Source: Saprospiraceae bacterium
Lineage (GTDB): Bacteria > Bacteroidota > Bacteroidia > Chitinophagales > Saprospiraceae
DNA: 64,000 bases
Direction: 5' to 3'
NCBI GenBank assembly: GCA_016720635.1
Contig: JADKKF010000024.1
Coordinates: 62,001 to 126,000, forward strand
Position 1 is the stretch's first letter, and each line of letters starts with the position of its first letter. Made by a program: the position numbers and the translations under genes. Positions 18,941 to 28,872 of this stretch are shown piece by piece. The notes under the pieces are model-generated. The model saw only the letters and a list, made by a program, of their open reading frames with translations, was not told where the DNA came from and did no database searches.

Positions 18941-19780
18941 TTAATGTTTAATTTCTTTTGATATATTGGATACCTCCTTCACCGTCTCTTTCACTGCTGT
19001 TCCAACTTTTTCTGAAGTACTGTTTAATTCCTCCTTAATTAATTTACCTGAGGTAGCTCCAGCACTTGGAAGACCATTTTCATCCTCAGTATAAGGAACA
19101 TTTTTAACTTTAGCTTGAAGTGACCTTATATAATGTATAACATTCCATCTTTCTAGATACGATAACTTATCAGAATAACCACCCATCATATTTTTTCCAT
19201 ACATTATTGCGTGATAGAATCGTCCATTTGTACTTGAAGTAAATTCATCACTAACCAAATTTGCTGGTGCTGCAGGATATTTAGCATTTGGCCCGTCATA
19301 AAGGACACCATTGCCTGTACCGCCTGTACCGTGGCAAACTCCGCAATAAATATCATAAAGCTCTTTACCTTGAGTCAATCCAACAGAAGTAATAGCTACT
19401 GGATTTTTAATTATCTCTTTTCCAGCTCTTGTACGCTCCTCCTCTGTATCTCCGTAATAATAAGGCACAGAACCATTCACAGTTAAACCTTGAAACTCAG
19501 CTACATGGTCGCCTCCCATTGAATTTTGAACACCGGCAAATCCCCTTGCTATTGTTCCTTTTACTGGAACTCGGGGCATAGCATATTTCATATAATCCGC
19601 ATGAGATCCCCATGTATTGTAATAATAGTATCCATCTACATTCGCCTCATACGAAATGGAGTGACCCATGTCTTGCATGTATTCATGTCCTGGATTGTTA
19701 CCACCAGCTGGGGAACAGCTTTGATAAACAGCACCAACGGCCAATATTAAAACAAAATTTATTATAGATTTAAAATTCAT
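18941..19780 (-). CDS. actE: Alternative complex III subunit ActE (monohaem cytochrome c lipoprotein)
   Basis: A 279-residue exported cytochrome c. A lipoprotein signal is seen (AVGAVYQSC, Cys at about 22). One haem site CGVCHGTGG lies at about residue 145, with a possible distal Met in the later GKNMMGGYSDKLSYLERW region. The C-terminal 60 residues are Lys/Glu/Thr-rich and probably flexible. In the complex it is periplasmic and passes electrons towards the oxidase. Sits between actD and actF. Confidence 0.93.
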   Translation of the reverse strand: MNFKSIINFVLILAVGAVYQSCSPAGGNNPGHEYMQDMGHSISYEANVDGYYYYNTWGSHADYMKYAMPRVPVKGTIARGFAGVQNSMGGDHVAEFQGLTVNGSVPYYYGDTEEERTRAGKEIIKNPVAITSVGLTQGKELYDIYCGVCHGTGGTGNGVLYDGPNAKYPAAPANLVSDEFTSSTNGRFYHAIMYGKNMMGGYSDKLSYLERWNVIHYIRSLQAKVKNVPYTEDENGLPSAGATSGKLIKEELNSTSEKVGTAVKETVKEVSNISKEIKH

Positions 19781-19815
19781 TGTGAATTATTTAAATTGAT
19801 AATTTTTCTTAAAAA

Positions 19816-20349
19816 TTAAATATCCTTAATGTGAATTTCTCCAGCACCTGACTCCTTAAGGAAACTCCTCAAGCCATCTACTTTATCGTTGCTCAAGCTT
19901 CCTAAATCAAAAGCCAAAGCAAACTTATCATCTGAAGTTCGTTCATCAAGAATGGTATTGTTTACCCCTGGGCCTAAGCCACATATTGTATAGAATGTTA
20001 CAACCATGCCAATAGATGCAAACAAAACAGTCAATTCGAATGTAATTGGAATAAATGCTGGAACTGACCAATAAGGTTTTCCACCAAAAATCATGGGCCA
20101 ATCTCTAGTAAATATCCATGTCATTCCACCAAAAGCTGTCATTGTACCTAATAGACCATAAATAAATCCTCCGATGTGAAGCCTAGACTCTGCTAATCCC
20201 AATAATGGATCTAAACCATGTATTGGAAATGGAGAATATACATCGAAAATGTCCAAATGCTTGGAATTAGCCTTATTAACTGCGGTCAAAAGATCTGATT
20301 CGTCGTTGTACAGACCATAGATTACCGTTTTATTTCTTTTTCTTAACAT
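19816..20349 (-). CDS. actD: Alternative complex III subunit ActD (DUF3341)
   Basis: A 177-residue membrane subunit of alternative complex III, DUF3341 family. N-terminal soluble part with VIYGLYNDESDLLTAVNKA and the conserved YSPFPIHGLD near residue 40; then two helices (about 58-80 and 100-125) and a short C-terminal domain that includes FALAFD and ends GAGEIHIKDI. Contains no redox motif; its role is structural as known from the complex's structures. 36 bases downstream of actC. Confidence 0.93.
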   Translation of the reverse strand: MLRKRNKTVIYGLYNDESDLLTAVNKANSKHLDIFDVYSPFPIHGLDPLLGLAESRLHIGGFIYGLLGTMTAFGGMTWIFTRDWPMIFGGKPYWSVPAFIPITFELTVLFASIGMVVTFYTICGLGPGVNNTILDERTSDDKFALAFDLGSLSNDKVDGLRSFLKESGAGEIHIKDI

Positions 20350-20385
20350 AATAATTGCAATTCAATATTTCAAATAAAATGAAAA

Positions 20386-21837
20386 TTAATGGTGATGTTC
20401 TCCTTCGTGCTCAGCAGTCAGATGGTCCAAAGCATGTTGCTCATTGATATTGTGATGATGAGCATCTTTATGATGATTAACATACTGATTACCACTAGAT
20501 TTCAATATACTTTTTATTTCTGCTATAGCAACAACTGGCGCTACTCTTGAAAAACCCAAATACAGTGTGAAGAACAATCCAAATGTACCCACATATATCC
20601 CAATTTCTACCCAAGATGGTGTATAATAGGACCAAGAAGAAGGAATATAATCTCTAGCCAATGTAGTAGCGATGATTACAAAACGCTCGAACCACATACC
20701 TATATTCACAAAAATTGACATAATGAATGTCCAAAATATACTTGTTCTAAATTTCTTAATCCAAAATAATTGTGGAGAAAGTACATTACAAGTCATCATA
20801 CCAAAATATGACCACCAATAAATACCCGTAGCTCTATTTAAAAATGCAAATTGTTCATATACATAACCTGAATACCATGCAATAAACAACTCAGTCAAAT
20901 AAGCAACACCTACCATTGTACCAGTGAACAAAATAACCTTGTTCATAGATTCTATATGGGATACCGTGATATAATCCTGTAGCTTCAAAACGTGTCTGGT
21001 GACGAGCATCAAAGTTTGTACCATCGCGAATCCTGAGAAAATCGCACCAGCAACGAAATAAGGTGGGAAAATGGTAGTATGCCAACCAGGTATTATGGAA
21101 GTTGCAAAGTCAAAGCTTACTATTGTATGTACAGAAAGTACGAGAGGTGCAGAAATACCAGCTAATACAAGTGATAAAGACTCCCATCTTTGCCAATGTT
21201 TTGCTGATCCTGTCCAACCAAAAGATAAAAACTGATACAATTTTTTTCTAAATCCAGAAGCTCTATCTCTGATGGTAGCAAAATCTGGAACCAAACCAGT
21301 GTACCAAAACAACAAAGAGACCGTGAAATAAGTGGAAATCGCAAAAATATCCCATAGTAACGGTGAATTAAAGTTAACCCAAAGGGGTCCTCTTGTGTTA
21401 GGCAAAGGGAAAAAATAAAACACTACCCAAATTCTACCTACGTGAATCACTGGAAAAATTGCTGCACATATTACCGCAAATATGGTCATGGCCTCAGCTG
21501 CTCTATTTACCCCAGTTCTCCATTTTTGTCTAAACAAAAGTAGGATGGCCGAAATCAACGTACCAGCGTGACCAATACCGATCCACCAAACGAAATTAGT
21601 GATATCCCATCCCCATCCAATGGTTCTATTCAGATTCCAAGTACCTGTTCCGAAATAAATCAACCAACCTATACAGAACAAACCGTATGCTAAGGTGATA
21701 ACGGACGCGATAAAGGCAATTACCCACGATTTGGGAGGGGTAGTTTCTGTTGGTGCACATATATCCTCAGTGATCTGATGATACGTTTTATTGCCACCGA
21801 TTAATGGCTCTCTTATAGGCGATACTACAACACTCAT
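20386..21837 (-). CDS. actC: Alternative complex III subunit ActC (NrfD/PsrC family)
   Basis: A 483-residue membrane subunit related to the quinol-binding NrfD/PsrC proteins, with about ten helices. Conserved features include NFVWWIGIGHAGTLISAILLL near 85 and a VHTIVSFDFATSIIPGWHTT region near 235. The likely menaquinol-oxidation site is in this subunit, by analogy with other family members. The C-terminal tail is His-rich (HHKDAHHHN, HEGEHHH). Follows actB after 26 bases. Confidence 0.94.
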   Translation of the reverse strand: MSVVVSPIREPLIGGNKTYHQITEDICAPTETTPPKSWVIAFIASVITLAYGLFCIGWLIYFGTGTWNLNRTIGWGWDITNFVWWIGIGHAGTLISAILLLFRQKWRTGVNRAAEAMTIFAVICAAIFPVIHVGRIWVVFYFFPLPNTRGPLWVNFNSPLLWDIFAISTYFTVSLLFWYTGLVPDFATIRDRASGFRKKLYQFLSFGWTGSAKHWQRWESLSLVLAGISAPLVLSVHTIVSFDFATSIIPGWHTTIFPPYFVAGAIFSGFAMVQTLMLVTRHVLKLQDYITVSHIESMNKVILFTGTMVGVAYLTELFIAWYSGYVYEQFAFLNRATGIYWWSYFGMMTCNVLSPQLFWIKKFRTSIFWTFIMSIFVNIGMWFERFVIIATTLARDYIPSSWSYYTPSWVEIGIYVGTFGLFFTLYLGFSRVAPVVAIAEIKSILKSSGNQYVNHHKDAHHHNINEQHALDHLTAEHEGEHHH

Positions 21838-21863
21838 ATAATCTATTATTTCAAATTAATGAT

Positions 21864-24800
21864 TTATACTTCACTTTCCATTTTGTTGGTAATCCTCATT
21901 TGATACCCAACTTTTGATCTAACATTTATTTCTTCCAATACAAAATAATTTGTATCACGATTCCATCTCTTATTCAATTCACTGTTTGGATCGTTTTGAT
22001 CCCCGAATATGATGGCTCCTGTTGGACATGCCGTCTGACAAGCAGTCTTTATATCGCCATCTCTGAGTGGACGACTTTCTCTCTTTGCTAACAATTTTCC
22101 TTCTTGAATTCTTTGTACGCACATGCTACATTTTTCGATAACCCCTCTTGATCTAACTGTAACATCAGGATTCAATACCATTCTTGTCAAGTTATCTGCA
22201 TAAAAAGGTAAATCACCCTTCAATGGATTATTTTCATTTTTAGGAAATAAATCCGCAGTAGTATAATCGAACCAGTTAAACCTTCTTACTTTATAAGGGC
22301 AGTTATTTGCACAATATCTAGTACCCACGCACCTATTATATGCCATTTGGTTCAAACCCTCAGCACTATGATTTGTAGCAGCAACTGGACAAACGTTCTC
22401 ACATGGTGCATTATCACAGTGTTGGCACATCATCGGTTGATAAACTACACTAGGATTTTCAACGTCACCGTAATAATATCTATCAATTCTCATCCACGTC
22501 ATTTCGTGGTGTCTATTCACTTCTTTTTTACCTACGATTGGTACGTTATTTTCAGCGACACAAGCAACTTGACAAGCACCACATCCGATACAGCCATTTA
22601 AATCAACTGATAACCCCCAATGGTGTCCATTATTATAAACTTCGCTATAATCAGGATATAAAGTTTGTTCATTTAAATGCTTGGCTTTTTTCCTTTCCTC
22701 TTTTAAGGCTTGAGACTTTTCTTGCAGATTGGACAAATTGGCATCACGCAAAATAGTTCTCTTCGTCAATGAACCTTGGAATCCGTCTCCTAAGGTCATC
22801 ATCGTCTTTTCATCGACGTTTATCACTTCGTTATTTGATTCTTGGTCTTTGCCACGAACTCCTAATGTATGGTGATGCTGAACCGAAGCAAAACGCTCGT
22901 CCTTGCCAACTTTATTAGAAACTTCTATGCCTGTAACAAAGTATTGAATATTTCCATCGCTATCACGCTTTAAGCAAATATTCATATTCTTTCCGACTCC
23001 TACTGCTCCTCTTCCACCTAATTGTCTTCCATATCCTAACGCTATCGCACAAGTGCCATCTGGCATCCCAAATTGTCTTACGATAGGAATCCTAGAATCA
23101 ATGCCATTTGCTTTCAAATCCACTAGATCTCCATCTGTATCTAGATTATTCAGATATTCGAATTTTCCAGCTTCGTTCCACTTTATTGGTATATGAAGAT
23201 AATTATCCCATACGACTCTCGTAACTGGATCTGGCAATTCTTGCAACCAAGGGTTGTTAGAATGAATTCCATTACCAACTCCAATTGGTTCATAAACCTT
23301 TAGTTCAAGTTTTGAACTACTTGGCTTTGTAATAGATCCAGCGACACCACTCAAATCAAAACTACCCGTCCTTCCTGATATTTCACTTGTTCTAATACTA
23401 AAACCATCGTGCAAAGTAGAATCCCAGAAAGACTGAAAACTACTGTATTGATTTTGATTAGAAAAAACTGAAGCTTTACATTGATTTTGGATGAAATTAT
23501 AATAAAAATCAGCCGAATCAGTGCCTTCAACGGCCGCCCATTTCAATAATGAATGTTGAAAATTCCTAGTTTTAAATAATGGATCAATTGTAGGCTGAAC
23601 GATTCCGTAAAATCCACTCTTAGGTTGAACATCATCCCAAGTTTCTAGGAAATGATGGGTAGGCGCTACATAGTTACAATTCAAAGAAGTCTCATTTGGA
23701 CTCGTACCCATTGCGACCTTAAGACCTACTTTACCAAAAGCTGCTTTGAAATCATTGCCATTAGGCAATTCGAATAATGGATTGGCATCACCCAAAACGA
23801 ATAACGCTTGTACTTTGCCACTATTCATTTCTCCCAACAGATTCAGCATGTCTTTATCAACACCAGATCTTTGGAATGATATATTGGCCATATCGATCGT
23901 CTGTCCATAATTATTAAGGACAGAATTCAATTTATTTATTAAAATTTGTTCGGCAGTATTGTTAGAATCCGAAACTATCAAACTATGCTTACCTGCTCTA
24001 CTTAGGCTTACCAAATTGTCAGCTGCAGATTTAAGCAAAGACTCTGATTTAGAATTAGCAAGTTTTCCACTCACAGAAATTTGTTCAGCGCCAAGACTAG
24101 CCGCCACCAAATTGTACAATTTTGCAATTGCCAATCCTTGCTCGGATGGGCGAATTAAAATCCTCTGATCGGCATTCGACCCTGTGTAAGACATATGGCT
24201 TTCGACCATAAAAAATCTCGACATTTGGGCACTTTTAACGTCTTTGATTTGGCGATTTTGCACATATTGTGCTGCGTATTCAATCGGAGAAATCCATGTT
24301 GCTAGAAAATCAGCACCAAAACTAACTATACAATCAGCTTTGTCGAATCTATAACCTGGGATTATTCTTTGACCAAAATTTTTCTCATTGGCCATTAAAA
24401 TTGCCGAACATGAAACAGGGTCATATTGAACCCATTCTGTATTTGGAAATTTAGATTTGAATAAACTAATTGCCGCTTTTGTGGATGGGCTTATATTGGT
24501 ATGAGAAATCAATCGAATGGTCGATCCTGAATTTAATTTGGCAATTACCGCCTTATCGATGGTATTCCAATCAGATTCTTGAACGGCATTGTTGGTTACG
24601 CTTCCTGGGAATTGGAACCTACTGCTATCATAAAGATCCAAAACTGCTGCCTGTACTCTAGCTGATGTACCACCTTTGGCAAATGGGTTTTGTCGATTTC
24701 CCTCAATTTTGATAGGTCGTCCTTCTCTAGTTTTCACCAAAATAGGACAATAATCGCCACCCCTGACATAACTTGATGCGTAATAATTAGCAATACCAGG

Positions 24801-25058
24801 AACAATAGAATCGGGTTTTGTAACGTAAGGCAATGCCCTTCTAGCTGGAGTTTCACAAGCTGCCGCTATCGTAGCCGCCCCGACACTAAATCCTAAATAT
24901 TTCAGAAAATCACGCCTTGAATGATCATGGTTATCACTCCCAATATTATCTACTATTGAAAGGTTTTGAAATTCTGAATGAAGGGTTTCTGTAAATTCTT
25001 TGCTTCCTTGCAAATCATCCGAACTTACCCAAATGCTCTCGTTTTGAAAATCTGACAT
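21864..25058 (-). CDS. actB: Alternative complex III subunit ActB (molybdopterin-oxidoreductase-like/iron-sulfur)
   Basis: A 1064-residue periplasmic subunit. A twin-arginine-like signal SRRDFLKYLGFSVGAATIAA is seen near residues 48-67, preceded by a longer N-tail typical of this family. A molybdopterin-oxidoreductase-like domain follows; in characterised complexes it has no cofactor. The C-terminal part (about 800-1050) is a ferredoxin-like domain with cysteine clusters: CIGCGACQVACVAENN; CQHCDNAPCENVCP; CVGTRYCANNCPYK; CSMCVQRIQEG with CQTACPTGAI. These supply four iron-sulfur clusters. Encoded second in the operon. Confidence 0.95.
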   Translation of the reverse strand: MSDFQNESIWVSSDDLQGSKEFTETLHSEFQNLSIVDNIGSDNHDHSRRDFLKYLGFSVGAATIAAACETPARRALPYVTKPDSIVPGIANYYASSYVRGGDYCPILVKTREGRPIKIEGNRQNPFAKGGTSARVQAAVLDLYDSSRFQFPGSVTNNAVQESDWNTIDKAVIAKLNSGSTIRLISHTNISPSTKAAISLFKSKFPNTEWVQYDPVSCSAILMANEKNFGQRIIPGYRFDKADCIVSFGADFLATWISPIEYAAQYVQNRQIKDVKSAQMSRFFMVESHMSYTGSNADQRILIRPSEQGLAIAKLYNLVAASLGAEQISVSGKLANSKSESLLKSAADNLVSLSRAGKHSLIVSDSNNTAEQILINKLNSVLNNYGQTIDMANISFQRSGVDKDMLNLLGEMNSGKVQALFVLGDANPLFELPNGNDFKAAFGKVGLKVAMGTSPNETSLNCNYVAPTHHFLETWDDVQPKSGFYGIVQPTIDPLFKTRNFQHSLLKWAAVEGTDSADFYYNFIQNQCKASVFSNQNQYSSFQSFWDSTLHDGFSIRTSEISGRTGSFDLSGVAGSITKPSSSKLELKVYEPIGVGNGIHSNNPWLQELPDPVTRVVWDNYLHIPIKWNEAGKFEYLNNLDTDGDLVDLKANGIDSRIPIVRQFGMPDGTCAIALGYGRQLGGRGAVGVGKNMNICLKRDSDGNIQYFVTGIEVSNKVGKDERFASVQHHHTLGVRGKDQESNNEVINVDEKTMMTLGDGFQGSLTKRTILRDANLSNLQEKSQALKEERKKAKHLNEQTLYPDYSEVYNNGHHWGLSVDLNGCIGCGACQVACVAENNVPIVGKKEVNRHHEMTWMRIDRYYYGDVENPSVVYQPMMCQHCDNAPCENVCPVAATNHSAEGLNQMAYNRCVGTRYCANNCPYKVRRFNWFDYTTADLFPKNENNPLKGDLPFYADNLTRMVLNPDVTVRSRGVIEKCSMCVQRIQEGKLLAKRESRPLRDGDIKTACQTACPTGAIIFGDQNDPNSELNKRWNRDTNYFVLEEINVRSKVGYQMRITNKMESEV

Positions 25059-25097
25059 ATAATTATTTATGTAATTATCAAAATAATTGAATGAAAA

Positions 25098-25511
25098 TTA
25101 GTAGTGACATTTTTGACATTCAAGTCCACCTATTTCTTCTACTGTCACTTTAGACCTCTTACCTGATTTTATTTCTTCGTGATATTTTTTATAATCATTG
25201 TAGAAAGGATTGTCTTTGAATTTCACCTCTGTCTGTCTGTGGCAATTGATACACCAACCCATAGACAATGGCGCATATTGTTTTACAACCTCCATATTTT
25301 CTACTTTACCGTGACACTGCTGACAAGCAACCTTTCCAGCGGTTACGTGTTGAGAGTGATTGAAATATGCATGATCAGGTAGATTATGAATTCGTACCCA
25401 TTGGATTGGGCCCTGAATTTTTGGTTTAACTTCAGAAGTCAATGAAGTTTTAATTGCTTGCCACTGGTGATCTACCAATCCCTGATCAGCCTTTTGTCCA
25501 TCAGCACTCAT
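25098..25511 (-). CDS. actA: Alternative complex III subunit ActA, C-terminal fragment (three haem sites)
   Basis: Second half of the multihaem subunit, in a frame shifted by one base from the first half. It carries CQQCHGK, CINCHRQ and the terminal CQKCHY sites plus the family strings IHNLPDHAYFNHSQHV and APLSMGWC. The ATG at 25511 is unlikely to be a real start: it has no signal peptide, so the cytochrome could not be exported alone. Restoring one A in the A5 run (T5 on the plus strand, 25527-25531) joins the halves through a sequence reading YKKWIAKNMSADG. Probably one gene in the cell. Confidence 0.85.
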   Translation of the reverse strand: MSADGQKADQGLVDHQWQAIKTSLTSEVKPKIQGPIQWVRIHNLPDHAYFNHSQHVTAGKVACQQCHGKVENMEVVKQYAPLSMGWCINCHRQTEVKFKDNPFYNDYKKYHEEIKSGKRSKVTVEEIGGLECQKCHY

Positions 25512-25519
25512 ATTCTTAG

Positions 25520-26539
25520 CTATCCATTTTTATAAATACCTGAAACTTGATCTTGGCTTAATTTATCATAATTTTCAATGTATTTATCAGTACTTGGATC
25601 AAATCCAATAGATGCATAAATCTTTGTTATTTCTTCAGTACCGTGTTTACTTCCAGTCTTTATTGCTTTATGGCAATTCATACACGTATTAGCAGCTGGT
25701 ATGACAGATTGCTTACTTCTTCTGGCACCATCGTGACAATATTGACAATCTATCTTATGAATGCCAGCGTGGGTTGCGTGGGAGAATTTTATAGGTTGTG
25801 TAGGCTGATAATTTTGTTGCCTTCCTAAAGCTATGGCATTATTAACCGTAGTATATCCTCCAACCACTATCAATACGAATAATAAAAATCCAATAATCGA
25901 CTTGGATGTCAAAATTTCTACGATAGATTTAGGTTCTTTCGGTGCTGCTACCCCATCTTGTTTATCTGAAAGATAATTCAAGTTAGAAACAACCTTGGAT
26001 AATAAAACTGCCAACAACAACAAGCTCAATCCCACCACGTACATTAGCCAGTTTGGCTTAGACTCTTCTACTGCAGGACCAGCTCCAGCAGCTGCAGCGG
26101 TCGCAGCGGGCTTATTGCCATTTTTGTATTGATCTTCGATATACGCTAACACGTCATCGATCTCAGCATTAGTAAGATTGGGGAATGCCGTCATCACCGT
26201 TGGCTTAAATTGATTCCAAAGCTCTGTAGCTCTAGGATGCCCTTTAGAAATCAATGCTTGACTGTTTCGAACCCAAGCATATAAATCCTCTTTAGGGAAA
26301 GATGCCCATCTTGCAACAGTACCACCCAAAGCTGGACCGGTAAGATTATCCTTCATATTCTTATTGTGACAAGAGGCACAATAGGTAACAAAAGTCGTCT
26401 TACCTTTGGCTAAATCGGCTCCATTACTGATAGGAACCAAAACCATCCATGCAAATGCACCAAGAATAATTGTTTTAAAATTGAATGCGCTTAACCTCAT
26501 TAGAACATACTTTAATTTAAGTAATCGCAAAAGTATCAT
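25520..26539 (-). CDS. actA: Alternative complex III subunit ActA, N-terminal fragment (three haem sites)
   Basis: First gene of the respiratory operon. A signal or anchor helix (about 25-40) is followed by a monohaem cytochrome c domain (YCASCHNKN), a membrane helix near 165-185, a second near 215-235, then haem sites CQYCHDG and CMNCHKA. With the second fragment there are six CxxCH sites, that is, a monohaem domain fused to the usual pentahaem ActA. The frame stops at TAG 25520-25522 shortly after NYDKLSQDQVSGIY because of a one-base loss. ATG 26500 (MRLSAFNFK) is a likelier start than 26539, as the leading residues add only a hydrophobic extension. Confidence 0.88.
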   Translation of the reverse strand: MILLRLLKLKYVLMRLSAFNFKTIILGAFAWMVLVPISNGADLAKGKTTFVTYCASCHNKNMKDNLTGPALGGTVARWASFPKEDLYAWVRNSQALISKGHPRATELWNQFKPTVMTAFPNLTNAEIDDVLAYIEDQYKNGNKPAATAAAAGAGPAVEESKPNWLMYVVGLSLLLLAVLLSKVVSNLNYLSDKQDGVAAPKEPKSIVEILTSKSIIGFLLFVLIVVGGYTTVNNAIALGRQQNYQPTQPIKFSHATHAGIHKIDCQYCHDGARRSKQSVIPAANTCMNCHKAIKTGSKHGTEEITKIYASIGFDPSTDKYIENYDKLSQDQVSGIYKNG

Positions 26540-26888
26540 TAATATATTAAATTAAGAAATATTTAATATGTTTTTATTTCCTGACAAAGGTATGATATGT
26601 TAATTTTTTTAACAAATCTTTTATGCAAAAGATTGATTTTTGTTTTTGTCTTCTCTGCCCTAGTCTTATTAACTTTATTTTATAATTTTTGATATCCAAC
26701 GACATATTATGATGCCAATGTAACAATTATTTAATTTATAAACTAACAATTTCCATTTTTATATAATTAAATTTTTAATTATTTCTAATAAATAATAATT
26801 TCAGGGCTTAATTCTAGGCGAGTATTGCATTTTAGTAATACACTTTTTTAAAAATAATCTTAGCTTTACACAATAATCTTTTGTATCA
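26540..26888. other. Divergent intergenic region upstream of the respiratory operon
   Basis: 349 very AT-rich bases between actA (minus) and the endonuclease gene (plus). It contains the strong minus-strand promoter listed at 26585-26616. On the plus strand there is only a weak -7 match, TAGCTTTA at 26861-26868, 20 bases before ATG 26889, with no -33 element. No ORF, RNA gene or repeat was recognised. Confidence 0.5.
26585..26616 (-). promoter_or_regulatory. Promoter of the act-cta respiratory operon
   Basis: On the minus strand: -33 element TTTG (26613-26616), 20-base spacer, perfect -7 element TACCTTTG (26585-26592). This is the same arrangement as the promoters at 8497 and 53749. Predicted start near 26580, giving a leader of about 40 bases to ATG 26539 or 80 to ATG 26500. 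It is the only good promoter seen for the 15-kb operon. Confidence 0.75.
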
Positions 26889-27923
26889 ATGAAAATACTT
26901 TTTACGATTGTAATTCAATTATTGTTTATAATCTCGTCAATTGCCGCTGTCCCTCCAAGTGAATTGAAGTGTACGGCATTGCAAGAATGGCTAAAGGCCA
27001 ATACATACGATAATATACATGTAACATTGGGTTATACAGAGGCTAGAAAAAAAATGTATTCAATCATTGATAATTCCAATGATTCTATCGAGTGTGTTTA
27101 TGGCGGCTTCAAGGTGTTCAACCAAAGAGGCAACGAAATAACTTTTCCAAATCCTATCAACACAGAACACACCATCCCTCAATCCCTCTTCAACAGCTTG
27201 GATCCGATGATTTCTGATATACACCATTTATATCCTTCGTTTCAAGATTGGAACACAGAAAGAGGAAACAATAGGTTCGCTGATATTCCTGATGGAAGTA
27301 CAACCAAGTGGATGTATAAGAACACCAGCAGAAGCAGTATTCCTCCTAGTAATATAAATGCATATAGTGAATCCAATGGCACCGTCTTTGAACCTAGAGA
27401 ATCACATAAAGGCAATGTAGCTAGGTCGCTATTTTACTTTTATACCATGTATCAAAATACTGGATCGGAAATCACCGACGTAGCAAATGTTTCGACACTC
27501 TTAGCATGGCATATATTGGATCCCGTAGATGCCAAAGAAATACTCAGAAATCAGGAGGCTGCCATATATCAGGGTAATGAAAACCCCTATATTTCTATGC
27601 CCGAACTTGTCGATAGAGCATGGGGCTCTGGATGCATTATTGGAACAAAAGATATAATTCCATCTCCGAAAAATGAAATTCTAAATTGCCAAATTAATCC
27701 TTCGGGTAAAATAATCAGATTGACATTTAAGTCAGAATTGACTAAAGACGCAAAATTAAATGTATATGACATGACGGGTCGAAACATATCTTCCGCACGG
27801 CTTGTTTCTCTAGGTGGCAATTCGTATGAAGTTAATGCCAATATCGGAGATTGTAGTCCCGCCATTTATATATTTAATATAAGCAATGGAGAAGTGGTGC
27901 CCTACAAGTTTTATAAGCAATAA
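26889..27923 (+). CDS. Secreted endonuclease I family nuclease with T9SS sorting domain
   Basis: A 344-residue exported nuclease. Signal peptide to about residue 19 (SSIAAV). The endonuclease I core includes NTEHTIPQSLF and DIHHLYPSFQDWN...ERGNNRF, the metal and catalytic His/Asn motifs of the family. After about residue 250 comes a type A C-terminal sorting-like domain (KLNVYDMTGRNISSARLV, then AIYIFNISNGEVVPYKFYK), which targets proteins to the type IX secretion system. The product is therefore predicted to be exported to the surface or medium to degrade nucleic acid. Not cotranscribed with neighbours as far as can be seen; the following gene starts 22 bases on. Confidence 0.88.
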   Translation: MKILFTIVIQLLFIISSIAAVPPSELKCTALQEWLKANTYDNIHVTLGYTEARKKMYSIIDNSNDSIECVYGGFKVFNQRGNEITFPNPINTEHTIPQSLFNSLDPMISDIHHLYPSFQDWNTERGNNRFADIPDGSTTKWMYKNTSRSSIPPSNINAYSESNGTVFEPRESHKGNVARSLFYFYTMYQNTGSEITDVANVSTLLAWHILDPVDAKEILRNQEAAIYQGNENPYISMPELVDRAWGSGCIIGTKDIIPSPKNEILNCQINPSGKIIRLTFKSELTKDAKLNVYDMTGRNISSARLVSLGGNSYEVNANIGDCSPAIYIFNISNGEVVPYKFYKQ

Positions 27924-27945
27924 GTAATAATTATATTAGCAAAAT

Positions 27946-28872
27946 ATGACACATAGAATTAAAAAAGTAGTTGTTTTAGGTTCTGGTATCATGGGATCTG
28001 GAATTTCTTGCCATTTGGCGAATGTTGGATTGGAGGTATTAATGCTCGATTTGGCGTCAAAGGATGCAAAAGATATCAATCAAATAGCAAACACCGCATT
28101 AAACAATGCAATAAAAGCAAAACCTGCGCCTTTATATTTAGATTCATTCGCAAAAAATATAACAACAGGCAATTTTGAACAGGATATGCATAAAATATCC
28201 GAGGCCGATTGGATCATAGAAGTCGTTGTTGAAAGACTAGACATAAAGCAAAAAATTTATGAACAAGTCGAAACCTACCGCAAAAAAGGAACAATAGTGA
28301 GTTCTAATACCTCAGGGATCCCAATTGGGATGATGGCTGAAGGTAGATCGGATGATTTTAAGGCTAATTTTTTAGGTACCCATTTTTTCAATCCTCCTAG
28401 ATATTTAAAATTATTAGAAATAATCCCTAGTAAATATACTGACCCAAATATCACCCAATTCATGATGGAGTTCGGTCAAAATATTTTGGGTAAGAGGACG
28501 GTCTTATGCAAAGATACCCCTGCCTTTATCGGTAATCGTGTCGGAGTTATGGCCATGGCGAAGATTTTCGAATTGACTGAAAAATATCAACTGAGCATTG
28601 AGGACGTTGATAAATTGACAGGAGCCGCCATCGCAAGACCTAATACGGGTACATTTAGGTTGGCAGACTTGGTAGGTTTGGATACCGCTAGTAAGGTTAT
28701 CCTAGGCATAAAAGAAAATTGCAAAGACGACAGTGAAGCGCAGAAATTGGTCGTCCCAGACTATATTGATTTTTTACTAAAAATAATTGGCTTGGCGACA
28801 AGACCCAAAAAGGTTTTTATGAAAAAACCAACGAAAAGGATGAGAAAGGAAAATCGATCATCAAAGGACTAG
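27946..28872 (+). CDS. 3-hydroxyacyl-CoA dehydrogenase/enoyl-CoA hydratase fusion, N-terminal fragment
   Basis: The N-terminal part of a bifunctional beta-oxidation enzyme. NAD-binding Rossmann fold at the start (VVVLGSGIMGSGISCHLANVG), and the hydroxyacyl-CoA dehydrogenase motif VVERLDIKQKIYEQV and SNTSGIPIG. Then the catalytic His region GTHFFNPPRYLKLLEIIP, and CKDTPAFIGNRVG. The true frame is lost at an A5 run (28779-28783): with one more A the reading continues NNWLGDKTQKGFYEK, a normal dehydrogenase sequence. The 30 or so residues before the stop here (ending NRSSKD) are therefore out of frame. Restored length would be about 789 aa. Confidence 0.9.
   Translation: MTHRIKKVVVLGSGIMGSGISCHLANVGLEVLMLDLASKDAKDINQIANTALNNAIKAKPAPLYLDSFAKNITTGNFEQDMHKISEADWIIEVVVERLDIKQKIYEQVETYRKKGTIVSSNTSGIPIGMMAEGRSDDFKANFLGTHFFNPPRYLKLLEIIPSKYTDPNITQFMMEFGQNILGKRTVLCKDTPAFIGNRVGVMAMAKIFELTEKYQLSIEDVDKLTGAAIARPNTGTFRLADLVGLDTASKVILGIKENCKDDSEAQKLVVPDYIDFLLKIIGLATRPKKVFMKKPTKRMRKENRSSKD

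Noticed and set aside
25511..25540. Programmed -1 ribosomal frameshift in actA
   Set aside because: The sequence (TAT AAA AAT) does not have the X XXY YYZ slippery form and shows no nearby pseudoknot. Similar one-base losses occur in several unrelated genes, so sequence error is simpler.
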